64,000 bases of DNA from Cellulomonas massiliensis JC225 (GCF_000312005.1 NZ_HE978588.1:2664892-2728891); one strand, 5' to 3'; shown: positions 7,819-17,096, numbered from the stretch's first letter. A program made the numbers and translations. Notes: generated by a model not told the origin, from the sequence alone.

Positions 7819-9222
7819 ATGCAGGTGCGGGGCGACGACGCCACCCTCCCTCGCCGGACCGTGGCCGGCTACGCCCTCGGCTCCGTGGGGACGGGCGGGT
7901 TCGGCACCCTGCCCGGCCTGGTCCTCGCGTACTACCTGACCGACACGCTGGGGGTCGCGGCCGGGCTCGCGTCGCTCGTCGTGACGGTCCCGAAGATCTG
8001 GGACGTCGTGATCGACCCGTTCGTCGGCGCCCGGTCCGACGCGTCCGCCGCTCGCACCGGGTCCCGCCGGCGGTACCTGCTGGCTGGCGCCCTGAGCCTG
8101 CCGCTGCTGTTCGCGGCGGTGTTCGCCGCGCCCGAGGCGCTCGTGGGGCCGGCCGCGGCGGCGTGGGTCGTCGCGACGTTCGTCGCGGCGGCGACGGCGT
8201 TCAGCCTGTTCCAGGTGCCGTACATCGCGCTGCCCGCCGAGATCGCGCCCGACTACGCGAGCCGCACCCGGCTGCTCGCGCCGCGCATCGCCGTGCTGGC
8301 GCTCGCCATCCTGGCGTTCGGGGCCGGCGGGCCGCTCGTCCGCGACGCCGCGGGCGGCGGCCGGCCCGGCTACGCCGTCATGGGTCTGGTGTGCGGGGTG
8401 ACGATCGGGCTCGGCATGCTCGCCGCGTGGTGGGGCGCACCGCGCCGGGCGGTGGTGACGGCCGCGGCCCCCGGCGCTCCCGCGGTCGCACCCCGCCCCG
8501 CCCGCCGGGGTGACGCGCTGCGCGCCGGCGTCGCCGCGGTGCGGGAGCTGCCGGCCTTCCGGGCGCTGCTCGCCACGTTCGTCCTGCAGGCGCTCGCCAC
8601 GGGCGCGATGCTCGCCGCGGCGCAGTACGTCGCGACGTACACCCTCGGCTCGCAGGCGGCGGTGACCCTGCTGTTCGCGGCCCTCGTCGCCCCCGCGCTG
8701 CTCGTCATGCCGCTCGCCACCCGGCTCGCGGCGCGCGTGGGCAAGCAGCGCGCCCTGGTCGGCGCGTCGGTGCTCTTCGCGGTGGCGGCCCTCGCGCTGC
8801 TGCCCGCGCGCACCGCCCCCGGGCCGTGGGTGTACGCGCCCGTCGCGCTCGCGGGCGTCGCGTACGCCGGGATGCAGCTGTACCCGCTCGCGATGCTGCC
8901 GGACGTCGCGTCCGTCGACGCTCGCGCGCGCGGGGTCGACCGCGCCGGCGTCCTGAGCGGCGTGTGGACCGCCGGGGAGACCGCCGGCCTCGCGCTCGGG
9001 CCGACGCTCGTCCTGGCCCTGCTCGCCGCGACGGGCTTCGTCTCGCGCACGGGCGGCGACGTCGTCGCGCAGCCGGCGTCGGCCCTCACCGGCATCGTCG
9101 TCGCGTTCTCGCTGCTCCCGGCGGTGCTCGTCGCGCTCAGCCTCCTCCCGCTCGCCCGCTACCGGCTCACGGCACAGGTCGTGGACGCCCTCGACGACGG
9201 CTCCGTGGAGGTCTCGCCGTGA
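7819..9222 (+). CDS. GPH-family sugar:cation symporter (MFS)
   Basis: 467 residues, about 12 membrane segments. The N-terminal segment GYALGSVGTGGFGTLPGLVLAYYLTDTLGV and VPKIWDVVIDPFVGARSD are typical of the glycoside-pentoside-hexuronide family (melibiose and xyloside carriers), including the conserved DP between helices 2 and 3. It should import a glycoside or sugar with a cation. ATG at 7819 has GGCAGGA 8 bases upstream. A copy of the DeoR-type operator lies in its promoter region, which ties it to the GH114/GH4 locus. It is coupled by a 4-base overlap to the decarboxylase that follows. Confidence 0.85.
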   Translation: MQVRGDDATLPRRTVAGYALGSVGTGGFGTLPGLVLAYYLTDTLGVAAGLASLVVTVPKIWDVVIDPFVGARSDASAARTGSRRRYLLAGALSLPLLFAAVFAAPEALVGPAAAAWVVATFVAAATAFSLFQVPYIALPAEIAPDYASRTRLLAPRIAVLALAILAFGAGGPLVRDAAGGGRPGYAVMGLVCGVTIGLGMLAAWWGAPRRAVVTAAAPGAPAVAPRPARRGDALRAGVAAVRELPAFRALLATFVLQALATGAMLAAAQYVATYTLGSQAAVTLLFAALVAPALLVMPLATRLAARVGKQRALVGASVLFAVAALALLPARTAPGPWVYAPVALAGVAYAGMQLYPLAMLPDVASVDARARGVDRAGVLSGVWTAGETAGLALGPTLVLALLAATGFVSRTGGDVVAQPASALTGIVVAFSLLPAVLVALSLLPLARYRLTAQVVDALDDGSVEVSP

Positions 9223-10655
9223 CCCGCTCCCCCGACGACGTGCTCGCCGAGCTCGAGGCGCTGCGCGCGGCCGACCCTCCCACCCACGGCGGGCGGGTGC
9301 TGTCGTACGTGTACGACCCCGGACACCCCGACCTCGACCGCCTCGCCGAGCGGGCCGCCGCCGCGTTCCTGCCCGTCAACGGGCTCGACCCCACGACGTT
9401 CACGTCGGTGGCCGTTCTCGAGCGCGCGCTCGTCGCGCGGGCACGGTCGCTGTTCCACGGCGACGAGGAGGTCGTCGGGTCGGTGACCTCGGGCGGCACG
9501 GAGTCCTGCCTCCTGGCGGTCAAGGCGGCCCGCGAGACCTGGCGCGCCGCCGACCCGTCGCGCGCGACGGCCCGCGCCGCGATCGTCCTGCCCACCACCG
9601 CGCACCCGGCGTTCCACAAGGCGGCCGCCTACCTCGACCTCGACGTCGTCGCCGTCCCGGTCGGCCCCGACGGACGCGCCGACGCCGCCCGGCTCCTGGC
9701 GGCGCTCGACTCGCTCGGCCCGCGCGCGGCCCTCGTCGTCGTCTCGGCGCCCTGCTACCCGTTCGGCGCGCTCGACCCCGTGGAGGAGGTCGCGGCGGGT
9801 GCCGTCCGGCGCGGCGTCGCGTGCCACGTCGACGCGTGCCTCGGCGGGTGGGTGCTGCCGTGGTGGGGCGACCTCCCCGCCTGGGACCTCGCGGTGCCCG
9901 GCGTGACGTCCCTGTCCGCGGACCTGCACAAGTACGGCTACGCGCCCAAGGGTGTCTCCGTGCTCCTGCACCGGGGCCGCGAGCGGCACGCCGCCCAGTA
10001 CTTCGCGACGACCGCCTGGCCCGGCTACCCGGTCGTGAACCCGACAGTGCTCGGCTCCCGGGCCGCGGGCGCGATGGCGGCGGCGTGGGCCCTCGGGGAG
10101 GTGCTGGGCGACGAGGGCTACGCGGCGCTCGTCGGCCGGGCCCGCTCGGCGACCCGGCGCCTCCGCCAGGTCCTCGACGGCCTCGACGGGGTCCGCGTCG
10201 TCGGCGACCCGGTGGGCCCGCTGCTCGCGCTGGCCGCCGACGGCCCGGGCGGCGTCGACCCCTTCCGCCTCGTCGACGCGCTGCGCGGCCGGGGGTGGCT
10301 CGCGCAGTGCCAGCCGGCGATGAGGCAGCCCGACGGCACCGTGCTGCCGCGCACCGCGCACCTCACGCTCACCGCCGCGACCGAGGACGTCGCCGAGGAG
10401 CTCGCCACCGACCTGGTGCGAGCGGCGGACGAGGTCCGCGGTGCGCCCGCCGCGTCCGGGGACCCGACGCTGGTGCAGCGCGTCCTCACCGAGGGCCTGC
10501 CCGACGAGCTCGCGGGCGTCATGGCGACGATCGAGTCGCTGCCCGCGGACGTCGTGCGTCCGGCGCTCGTCCACGTCCTGCAGACGGCGATCGACCCGGA
10601 CGCCCCGGTCCGGAACGACGTCAGGCCTGGTGAGAGGTCCTCTCACCAGGCCTGA
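9219..10655 (+). CDS. PLP-dependent group II decarboxylase / sphingosine-1-phosphate lyase-like
   Basis: 478 residues of PLP fold type I. TSGGTESCLLAVKAAR binds the cofactor phosphate, HVDACLGG holds the Asp that pairs with the PLP nitrogen, and SADLHKYGYAPKG contains the Schiff-base Lys. The overall pattern is closer to sphingosine-1-phosphate lyase-like aspartate aminotransferase-superfamily proteins than to glutamate decarboxylase. Substrate unknown; bacterial members are often annotated only as aminotransferase class V or PLP-dependent decarboxylase. GTG start at 9219 overlaps the symporter stop (GTGA). Its last 12 codons form one side of a long perfect hairpin. Confidence 0.85.
   Translation: MTRSPDDVLAELEALRAADPPTHGGRVLSYVYDPGHPDLDRLAERAAAAFLPVNGLDPTTFTSVAVLERALVARARSLFHGDEEVVGSVTSGGTESCLLAVKAARETWRAADPSRATARAAIVLPTTAHPAFHKAAAYLDLDVVAVPVGPDGRADAARLLAALDSLGPRAALVVVSAPCYPFGALDPVEEVAAGAVRRGVACHVDACLGGWVLPWWGDLPAWDLAVPGVTSLSADLHKYGYAPKGVSVLLHRGRERHAAQYFATTAWPGYPVVNPTVLGSRAAGAMAAAWALGEVLGDEGYAALVGRARSATRRLRQVLDGLDGVRVVGDPVGPLLALAADGPGGVDPFRLVDALRGRGWLAQCQPAMRQPDGTVLPRTAHLTLTAATEDVAEELATDLVRAADEVRGAPAASGDPTLVQRVLTEGLPDELAGVMATIESLPADVVRPALVHVLQTAIDPDAPVRNDVRPGERSSHQA
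10621..10655. terminator. 17-bp perfect hairpin overlapping the decarboxylase 3' end
   Basis: Arms at 10621-10637 and 10639-10655 are perfect reverse complements with one base between them, so the real loop is formed by a few central bases. The right arm ends exactly at the TGA stop. tRNA-Pro converges from the right and ends 5 bases away, so it can serve both transcripts. No T tract. Confidence 0.7.
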
Positions 10656-10659
10656 GACG

Positions 10660-10733
<74 letters not shown>

Positions 10734-10811
10734 TCCGGCCCCGTGGGGCCTCGGAAACTCTACCGTACGAGCGCGCCCGTCCCGAACGCCGACGGGACGC
10801 GCCGCGCACCC

Positions 10812-10817
10812 GATACT
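10812..10817 (+). promoter_or_regulatory. -10 box of a probable leaderless transcript for the YchJ-like gene
   Basis: GATACT ends 6 bases before the GTG start at 10824, the spacing expected if transcription starts at the first codon. No Shine-Dalgarno sequence is visible. Confidence 0.4.
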
Positions 10818-10823
10818 GGCCGT

Positions 10824-11216
10824 GTGCCGATCGACGACGCGACCCGCTGCCCGTGCCTGAGCGGCCACCCGTACGGGGACTGCTGCGGGCCGGTGCACCG
10901 AGGCGATCGCCTCGCGCCGACCGCCGAGGCGCTCATGCGGGCCCGGTACAGCGCGTTCGCGGTCGGTGACGCTGCCTTCCTGCGCGCGTCGTGGCACCCG
11001 AGCACGCGCCCGGCGACGCTCGACCTCGACGACGAGGTGCGCTGGGTGCGGCTGGACGTCCTGGCCACCTCGGCGGGCAGTCCGTTCGACGACGAGGGCG
11101 TCGTCGAGTTCGTCGCGCACCACCGCGGTCCGGACGGGCGCGGGTCGCTGCACGAGCGCAGCCGGTTCGTGCGCGAGGACGGGCGCTGGGCCTACGTGGA
11201 CGGCGACGTGCGCTGA
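10824..11216 (+). CDS. YchJ/UPF0225 family protein with SEC-C-like zinc motif
   Basis: 130 residues. The N-terminus CPCLSGHPYGDCCGP is a Cys-rich SEC-C-like metal-binding motif, and the rest ([40 protein letters not shown]) matches the YchJ NTF2-like domain. Function is unknown; the SEC-C motif in SecA binds zinc. The GTG start at 10824 is preferred to an upstream ATG because the family begins just before the first Cys pair. Its last 25 bases overlap the end of the convergent membrane-protein gene. Confidence 0.85.
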   Translation: MPIDDATRCPCLSGHPYGDCCGPVHRGDRLAPTAEALMRARYSAFAVGDAAFLRASWHPSTRPATLDLDDEVRWVRLDVLATSAGSPFDDEGVVEFVAHHRGPDGRGSLHERSRFVREDGRWAYVDGDVR

Positions 11217-12286
11217 CCGCGCTCCTCGCGCGCGGCGTCGGCGGCCTGCTCCTGGCGACGGCCGGCCAGCACGTGCAGCTCGGCGGCGACGAGGACGAGC
11301 AGCGCGAGACCCACGACGAGCCCGACGGTGGCGACCCACTCCTGCAGGCGGAACAGGAACGGCTGCGTGACGAGCAGCCCGACGTACAGCGAGCGCCGGT
11401 ACCACTCGAACGCCCGCTCGCTCGCCCCGCGCCCGGTGACGAGCCCGACGACCGCGAGGACGAGCTGCGCCGCTCCCCCGGCCGCGACGCCGATCGCGGC
11501 GAAGCGCGGGCCGGACGAGAGCAGCGCCCACGCGACGGACGCGAGCGCCGCCACGACCACGAGGCCGGCGACGACCGGGCCCAGCCAGCGCGCGTTCGCG
11601 AGCAGCTGCCGCGAGCCCCGCGTGACGAGGCGCGTGACGCCACCGACGAGGCTCGGGAGCTCCTGCTCGTCGTCGGGCGCCGCCTCGATGAGGGCGCGTG
11701 CCTCCGCGGTGCCCGGGACGTCCTCGTCGTGCGCCGGCACGTGCTCGAGCGCGCGTGCCCGCGCGCGCGGGCTGAACCCGCCCGCGACGCCCGCGACGGC
11801 CTCGTCGACGGCGGCCGCGAGCTCCTCGCTGGGGTGGCGCTCCCGGCGGCGCTGCAGCGCCTCGCCCAGCAGCATGAGCACGACCACGACGACGTAGATG
11901 AGTGCCGGTGCCGGCTTGAAGAAGTAGTCGTTGTCGGCGGTGAGGAACTTGCCGATCTCGTCGACGAACAGCCCGAAGCCGACGCCGCCGACCACCGCGA
12001 CGCCCGGGCGCACGACGGGGCCGGAGTACGTGACCGCGAGGACGAGCGCGACGCCCATGAGGAGCCCGCCCCACAGCACGTGCGCGACGTGCAGGCCGCC
12101 GCCGCCCACCTGGGGGTAGCCGGACGCCGCGAGCAGCGCGCGGGTGACGAGGACGGTGGCGACCGTGACGGCGACGAACGCCGCGACGTTCGCGGAGCCC
12201 CGCGGGTCGCGCGGGAGCCCGACGCGCAGCAGCAGCGGCCGGCGCCGCACGACGCCCGGACCGTGGCCGCGCGAGCCGTCCGTCAC
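11192..12286 (-). CDS. Polytopic membrane protein of unknown function, coupled to der
   Basis: 364 residues with about eight predicted membrane segments: four in residues 20-145, a polar Arg/Glu-rich loop ([13 protein letters not shown] onward), then four more. A conserved-looking motif [24 protein letters not shown] lies in the first half and is acidic and aromatic for a membrane segment junction. I do not recognise the family. The GTG start at 12286 overlaps the der stop (GTGA), so it is probably the last gene of the der operon. It ends inside the convergent YchJ-like gene (25-base overlap). Confidence 0.8.
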   Translation of the reverse strand: MTDGSRGHGPGVVRRRPLLLRVGLPRDPRGSANVAAFVAVTVATVLVTRALLAASGYPQVGGGGLHVAHVLWGGLLMGVALVLAVTYSGPVVRPGVAVVGGVGFGLFVDEIGKFLTADNDYFFKPAPALIYVVVVVLMLLGEALQRRRERHPSEELAAAVDEAVAGVAGGFSPRARARALEHVPAHDEDVPGTAEARALIEAAPDDEQELPSLVGGVTRLVTRGSRQLLANARWLGPVVAGLVVVAALASVAWALLSSGPRFAAIGVAAGGAAQLVLAVVGLVTGRGASERAFEWYRRSLYVGLLVTQPFLFRLQEWVATVGLVVGLALLVLVAAELHVLAGRRQEQAADAAREERGQRTSPST

Positions 12287-13839
12287 CGGCGGCGCTTCTC
12301 CCGCACCCGCACGGAGATCGAGATCGGCGTCCCCTCGAACCCGAAGGTCTCGCGCAGACGACGCTCGATGTAGCGGCGGTACCCCGCCTCGATGAATCCC
12401 GTCGCGAAGACGACGAACCGCGGCGGGCGGGTCGAGGCCTGGGTCGCGAACAGGATGCGCGGCTGCTTGCCGCCCCGCAGCGGGTGCGGGTGGGCGGCGA
12501 CCAGCTCGCCGAGGAACGCGTTGAGCCGGCCGGTGGGGATGCGCGTGTCCCAGGACTCCAGCGCCTTCTCCAGCGCGGGCACGAGGCGGTCGGTGTGCCA
12601 GCCGGTGCGCGCCGAGACGTTGACCCGCGGGGCCCACTGCACCTGCACGAGGTCCTTCTCGATCTCGCGCTCGAGGTAGTAGCGGCGCTCCTCCTCCATG
12701 AGGTCCCACTTGTTGTACGCGATGACGAGCGCGCGGCCGGCGTCGACCACCTGGGAGATCACGCGGGTGTCCTGCTCGGTGAGCGGCTGGGAGGCGTCGA
12801 GCAGGACGACGCCGACCTCGGCCTTCTCGATCGCGGCCTGCGTGCGCAGCGAGGCGTAGAAGTCCGCGCCCTTCGTCTGGTGCACGCGACGGCGGATGCC
12901 GGCGGTGTCGACGAACGTCCACGGGATGCCGCGCAGCAGGACGAGCTCGTCCACCGGGTCGCGGGTGGTGCCGGCGGTGTCGTCGACGACGACGCGCTCG
13001 GTGCCCGCGACCTTGTTGAGCAGCGAGGACTTGCCGACGTTCGGCCGGCCCACGAGGGCGACGCGGCGCGGGCCCTCCGGGATCGGCGTCGCGTGGGCGG
13101 ACACCTCGGGCAGCACGTCGAGCACGGCGTCGAGCAGGTCACCGGTCCCCCGGCCGTGCAGGGCCGAGACGGGGAAGGGCTCGCCGAGCCCGAGCGACCA
13201 CAGCGCGTACGCGTCGGCCTCGCCCGCGGGCCCGTCGACCTTGTTCGCGCACAGGACGACCGGCTTGCCGGACCGCCGCAGCAGGCGGACGACCTGCTCG
13301 TCGGTGTCCGTGGACCCGACCGTGGCGTCGACGACGAAGACGACCGCGTCGGCGAGCTCGATCGCGACCTCGGCCTGCTCGGCCACGCGCTTCTCGATCC
13401 CCGCGACGTCGACCTCCCAGCCGCCCGTGTCGACGAGCGTGAAGCGCCGTCCGGACCACTCCGCCGGGTAGCTCACGCGGTCTCGGGTCACGCCCGGCTT
13501 GTCCTCGACGACGGCCTCACGGCGGCCGAGGATGCGGTTGACGAGGGTCGACTTGCCGACGTTCGGGCGCCCCACGACGGCCAGCACGGGCAGCGCGTGG
13601 CCCGCGCCCCCGTCGTCGCCGACGACGACGTCGCCGTCGAGCAGGGCCAGGTCCTCGTCGTCGAGCTCGTACTCCGCGAGGCCGGCGCGCAGGGCGCGCT
13701 CGCGGTCGGCGTCGCCGGACTCGTCGGGCAGGACGATGACCTCGTCGTCGCCGAGCTCGAGCTCCTCGTCGACGAGCGCCTCGGCGGCGGGGTCGGCGGG
13801 AGCGGGCACGGCGGGCTCGTTCGCTGCGGGGTCGGTCAT
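12283..13839 (-). CDS. der: Ribosome-assembly GTPase Der (EngA)
   Basis: 518 residues. Tandem GTPase domains, each with a GRPNVGKS P-loop, DTGGW or DTAGI switch II, and NKVD or NKWD specificity motifs; the C-terminal KH-like domain ends in RVREKRRR. It acts in 50S subunit maturation. The roughly 85-residue acidic N-terminal extension is common in actinobacterial Der. ATG at 13839 is chosen; a GTG two codons upstream (13845) is an alternative. It sits in the parA-to-der gene string, 45 bases after the SRPBCC gene. Confidence 0.95.
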   Translation of the reverse strand: MTDPAANEPAVPAPADPAAEALVDEELELGDDEVIVLPDESGDADRERALRAGLAEYELDDEDLALLDGDVVVGDDGGAGHALPVLAVVGRPNVGKSTLVNRILGRREAVVEDKPGVTRDRVSYPAEWSGRRFTLVDTGGWEVDVAGIEKRVAEQAEVAIELADAVVFVVDATVGSTDTDEQVVRLLRRSGKPVVLCANKVDGPAGEADAYALWSLGLGEPFPVSALHGRGTGDLLDAVLDVLPEVSAHATPIPEGPRRVALVGRPNVGKSSLLNKVAGTERVVVDDTAGTTRDPVDELVLLRGIPWTFVDTAGIRRRVHQTKGADFYASLRTQAAIEKAEVGVVLLDASQPLTEQDTRVISQVVDAGRALVIAYNKWDLMEEERRYYLEREIEKDLVQVQWAPRVNVSARTGWHTDRLVPALEKALESWDTRIPTGRLNAFLGELVAAHPHPLRGGKQPRILFATQASTRPPRFVVFATGFIEAGYRRYIERRLRETFGFEGTPISISVRVREKRRR

Positions 13840-13884
13840 GGGCACCAGTGTCCCAGGCCGCCGACCCGCGGCGCGCCACCCCGG

Positions 13885-14520
13885 TCAGGCCGTCTCCTCC
13901 ACGCGCCGCCGCAGCCCGCGCAGCATGCCGCGCGTCATGACGGCGCTGGCCGCGGCGGTGGGCTCCAGCACGGCCCGGACGAACGGCGTCGGCGCGGCGT
14001 ACCGCTCCCGCACGACGACGCGCGTCGTGCGGTCCCGCCCGGGCCGCAGCACGAAGGACCACGTGAACGCGGGCGCGCCTTCGTCGGGGCTGCGCAGCAC
14101 GATCCACCGGCCGGGCTCGGCCTCGACCACGCGCAGCGCGACCCGCGGGTGGAGCCGCACCTCGTCGCCGGGCGCGAGGTGCTGCCAGCGCGCGACGACC
14201 CTTCCGGCGGACACGATGCGGCAGCCGAACGCGTTCTCCAGCGCGTCGTAGGAGTAGAAGCCGCCGCGTCCCTGCCCGATCTGCACGAGCCACGGCCACA
14301 CCCGCTCGGGCGTCGCACGGACCGTGACCGCCCGGGTGGCGACGAGCGCCGGCGCGGGCTGCAGCGCGTCGCCCGGCAGCGTCGCGGCGAGCTCGTCCTC
14401 GTCCGCGCCCCACTGCAGGTGCCAGGTCCGCACGACGGGCAGCGCAGCAGCGGCGGCCAGCGCGGCGGCGAGGGCGATCTCGCGCGCCGTGGGCAGCGGG
14501 ATCCGGACGGTGCGGCGCAT
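13885..14520 (-). CDS. SRPBCC-fold (polyketide cyclase-like) protein
   Basis: 211 residues. One N-terminal hydrophobic segment (residues 13-30, rich in Ala) is followed by a START/SRPBCC-type domain: VTVRATPERVWPWLVQIGQGRGGFYSYD, with the typical Trp-x-Trp-Leu and a ligand-tunnel pattern, then FTWSFVLRP. Such proteins bind hydrophobic ligands. The specific role is unknown. It lies between plsC and der, with a 59-base gap to plsC. Confidence 0.75.
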   Translation of the reverse strand: MRRTVRIPLPTAREIALAAALAAAAALPVVRTWHLQWGADEDELAATLPGDALQPAPALVATRAVTVRATPERVWPWLVQIGQGRGGFYSYDALENAFGCRIVSAGRVVARWQHLAPGDEVRLHPRVALRVVEAEPGRWIVLRSPDEGAPAFTWSFVLRPGRDRTTRVVVRERYAAPTPFVRAVLEPTAAASAVMTRGMLRGLRRRVEETA

Positions 14521-14579
14521 GCCCCCAGCCGACCACCCGCGTCGGGCCCGCGGCGCAGGACGATCGTCCTGCGCGGTGA

Positions 14580-15287
14580 TCAGCCCGGGCGCTGCGGGTC
14601 GTCCGCCGGCAGCTGGACCCCCGAGCGCTCGACGGCCCGGGCGATGACGTCCGCCAGCGCGGTGCGCACCTGCTCGTTCGCGTGCGCGATCGCGGCGCGC
14701 CCGGACGTGCCCGCGGGTCGCTCGACGTCGAACGCCGGCCCGAACTCGACGACGAGGCGCCGGCGCGGCGGCGGCACCGCGTTGACCGACTGGCCGGTCC
14801 GGCGGGTGCCGAGCACGGCGACGGGCACGATCGCGGCCCCGCCGTTGACCGCCAGCCACGCCGCCCCGGCGCGTGCGCTCGCGACGTCGCCGCGGCCCCG
14901 GGCGCCCTCCGGGAACACCGCGACGACGCCCCCCGCCCGCAGCACGTCCCGGCCCGCCGCGAGGGCCGCACGCCCGCCGTCGCCGCGGTTGACGGGGATC
15001 TGGCCGGAGCGCCGCAGCAGCCAGCCCACCGGACCGACGAACATCTCCTCCTTGACGAGGACGTGCGCGGGCCGCGGGGCGACGCCGAACAGCACCGGGC
15101 CGTCCGGCAGGCCGGTGTGGTTCGCGACGAGCACGACCGGGCCGTCGGCCGGCACGTGCTCCGCGCCGACGACGTCGGTGCGCCACAGGACGTGCGCGAG
15201 GAACGCGCCGATGCCACGCGACCATCGCGGGGGCGCGACGAGCGCCGGGCGGCTCGCGCGGACCGCCGCGGCGGGCTGCTCGCTCAC
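14580..15287 (-). CDS. plsC: 1-acylglycerol-3-phosphate acyltransferase (PlsC family)
   Basis: 235 residues. The catalytic HX4D motif is NHTGLPD, followed by LVKEEMFVGPVGWLLR and the substrate loop FPEGARGRGD; VPVAVLGTRRTG completes the family pattern. It acylates lysophosphatidic acid in membrane lipid synthesis. GTG start; 7 bases after the cmk stop, as in many actinobacteria. Another lysophospholipid could be the substrate. Confidence 0.88.
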   Translation of the reverse strand: MSEQPAAAVRASRPALVAPPRWSRGIGAFLAHVLWRTDVVGAEHVPADGPVVLVANHTGLPDGPVLFGVAPRPAHVLVKEEMFVGPVGWLLRRSGQIPVNRGDGGRAALAAGRDVLRAGGVVAVFPEGARGRGDVASARAGAAWLAVNGGAAIVPVAVLGTRRTGQSVNAVPPPRRRLVVEFGPAFDVERPAGTSGRAAIAHANEQVRTALADVIARAVERSGVQLPADDPQRPG

Positions 15288-15294
15288 CGCCGGC

Positions 15295-15990
15295 TCAGCC
15301 GCGCGCGCGGACGACCGAGAGCACCGCCTCGATCGTCTGCGGCAGGTCGAGCTGGGAGGAGTCCACCGTCACGACGCCGTCGGCGGCGGTGTGGAACTGC
15401 ACGACCATGGAGTCGTCGGCGTCGCGGCGCAGCACCTGGTCGCGCGTCGCCTCGACGGAGGCGGCGTCCGCGGAGCCGTGCACGTCGAGCGCGCGGCGGG
15501 CCAGCCGGGCCTCCTCGCTCGCCGTGAGCAGGACCCGCACGTCGGCGTCCGGCGCGACGACCGTCGTGATGTCGCGGCCCTCGGCCACGATCCCGCGGCC
15601 TTCGGAGAACGAGCCCGAGGCCCGCTCGGCGTCGATGGCGGCACGCTGCAGGCGGCGCAGCTCGTCGCGCACCGCGAGGTTCGTCGCGACGGCGCTGACG
15701 GCCGCGGAGATCGCCGTCTCGCGGATCGCCGCGCCGACGTCGGTGCCGCCGACGGTGACCGTCGGGGCGGACGGGTCGACTCCCATGACGAGCGGCATCG
15801 CCCGCACCGCGTCCGCCACCGCCGGCTGGTCCGCGAGGTCCACCCCGCGGTCCAGGCACCACCAGGTCGCCGCCCGGTACATCGCGCCGGTGTCGAGGTA
15901 GGCCAGGCCGAGCGCCCGGGCGACCCCCTTCGAGACGCTCGACTTGCCGGACCCCGAGGGTCCGTCGATCGCCACCACGAGCGCGTTCAC
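15295..15990 (-). CDS. cmk: Cytidylate kinase
   Basis: 231 residues. P-loop IDGPSGSGKSS at residues 9-19, DTGAMYRA for CMP binding, GRDITTVVAPDADV and the LID region (EEARLARRALD). It phosphorylates CMP and dCMP. Length matches bacterial Cmk. The GTG start at 15990 overlaps the tyrA stop (GTGA). Confidence 0.95.
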   Translation of the reverse strand: MNALVVAIDGPSGSGKSSVSKGVARALGLAYLDTGAMYRAATWWCLDRGVDLADQPAVADAVRAMPLVMGVDPSAPTVTVGGTDVGAAIRETAISAAVSAVATNLAVRDELRRLQRAAIDAERASGSFSEGRGIVAEGRDITTVVAPDADVRVLLTASEEARLARRALDVHGSADAASVEATRDQVLRRDADDSMVVQFHTAADGVVTVDSSQLDLPQTIEAVLSVVRARG

Positions 15991-17096
15991 CGGGCCAGCC
16001 TCCAACCGCGAGCCGTCAGCTCGCTCTCCAGGTGCGCGGCCGCAGCCGGCAGCACCGCGATGTTCGCCATGCCGACCGGGCGGCCGGCGGCGTGCTCGAG
16101 CGTGAGGTCCTCGAGGTTGACCCCCGCCTCGCCGACCTGGGTCAGGAGGCGGGCGAGCTCGCCGGGGGTGTCGGGCACCAGCACGGTGACGACGGCGTAC
16201 TCGCGGTGCGCGCCGCCGTGCTTGCCGGGGATCCGGGCCACGCCGTCGTTGCCGCGCGCGATCGTGTCCGCGATCCGCGCGAGCGCGCCCAGCTCGACGT
16301 CCTCCGGGCCGCCGGCGGCGTCCGCGCGGTCGAGCGCGCCGATCACGCCGTCCAGGTCGTCGCGCAGCTCCGCCAGCACCTCGCGGACGGGACCCGCGTT
16401 CGCGGCGAGGATCGACGTCCACAGCGCCGGGTCGGACGCCGCGATGCGCGTGACGTCGCGCAGCCCCTGGCCGGCGAGGCCGAGCGCGTCGGGCGCGGTG
16501 CCGACGAGCCGGCTGGCGACGAGCGACGCCACGACCTGCGGGACGTGCGAGACGGCCGCCACGGCGGCGTCGTGCGCCGCGGCGTCCATCGTCACGGGGA
16601 CCGCGCCCAGGTCGACCGCGAGCGAGCGCACGGCGAGCACCGCCTGGTCGGACGACGCACCGGAGCCGACGACGACCCACGGCCGGCCCAGGAACAGCTC
16701 CGGCACGGCGGCCGAGGGACCGGAGCGCTCGCGGCCCGCCATCGGGTGCGACCCGACGTAGCGGGTGAGGTCGGCGCCCGCGGCGTGCAGCTCGTCGAGG
16801 ACGTACCCCTTCACGCTCGCGACGTCGGTGACGACCGCGCCCGGGTGCGCCGCGAGCTCGGCCGCGACGACGTCGGCCGTGACGTCCGGCGGCGCAGCCA
16901 CCACGACGAGCGCCGGCTCGGGCTCGTCCGCCGTCGCGGGCCGCCCCGCGCCCACGTCCCGGGCCAGGGCCAAGGCGGTGCGGGACGGGTCGTGCAGCAC
17001 CACGTCGACCCCGTGCGCCCGCAGGCCCAGGCCGACGGACGCGCCGAGCAGGCCCGTGCCGACGACCCGGACGGGCCCGGCGGTCGCAGCGGTCAC
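15987..17096 (-). CDS. tyrA: Prephenate dehydrogenase with C-terminal ACT domain
   Basis: 369 residues. NAD(P) motif VVGTGLLGASVGLGL at residues 11-25, TDVASVKG, and the prephenate-site GSHPMAGRERSG. Residues 300-365 form an ACT domain (AVVTVLVPDTPGELARLL, GVNLEDL), suggesting allosteric control by an aromatic amino acid. It makes 4-hydroxyphenylpyruvate for tyrosine. Coupled on both sides by 4-base overlaps with rluB and cmk. Confidence 0.94.
   Translation of the reverse strand: MTAATAGPVRVVGTGLLGASVGLGLRAHGVDVVLHDPSRTALALARDVGAGRPATADEPEPALVVVAAPPDVTADVVAAELAAHPGAVVTDVASVKGYVLDELHAAGADLTRYVGSHPMAGRERSGPSAAVPELFLGRPWVVVGSGASSDQAVLAVRSLAVDLGAVPVTMDAAAHDAAVAAVSHVPQVVASLVASRLVGTAPDALGLAGQGLRDVTRIAASDPALWTSILAANAGPVREVLAELRDDLDGVIGALDRADAAGGPEDVELGALARIADTIARGNDGVARIPGKHGGAHREYAVVTVLVPDTPGELARLLTQVGEAGVNLEDLTLEHAAGRPVGMANIAVLPAAAAHLESELTARGWRLAR

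Noticed and set aside
12484-16761. 1,425-codon plus-strand open frame
   Set aside because: It runs opposite der, plsC, cmk and tyrA, all of which have intact motifs. Its translation is low-complexity and matches nothing.
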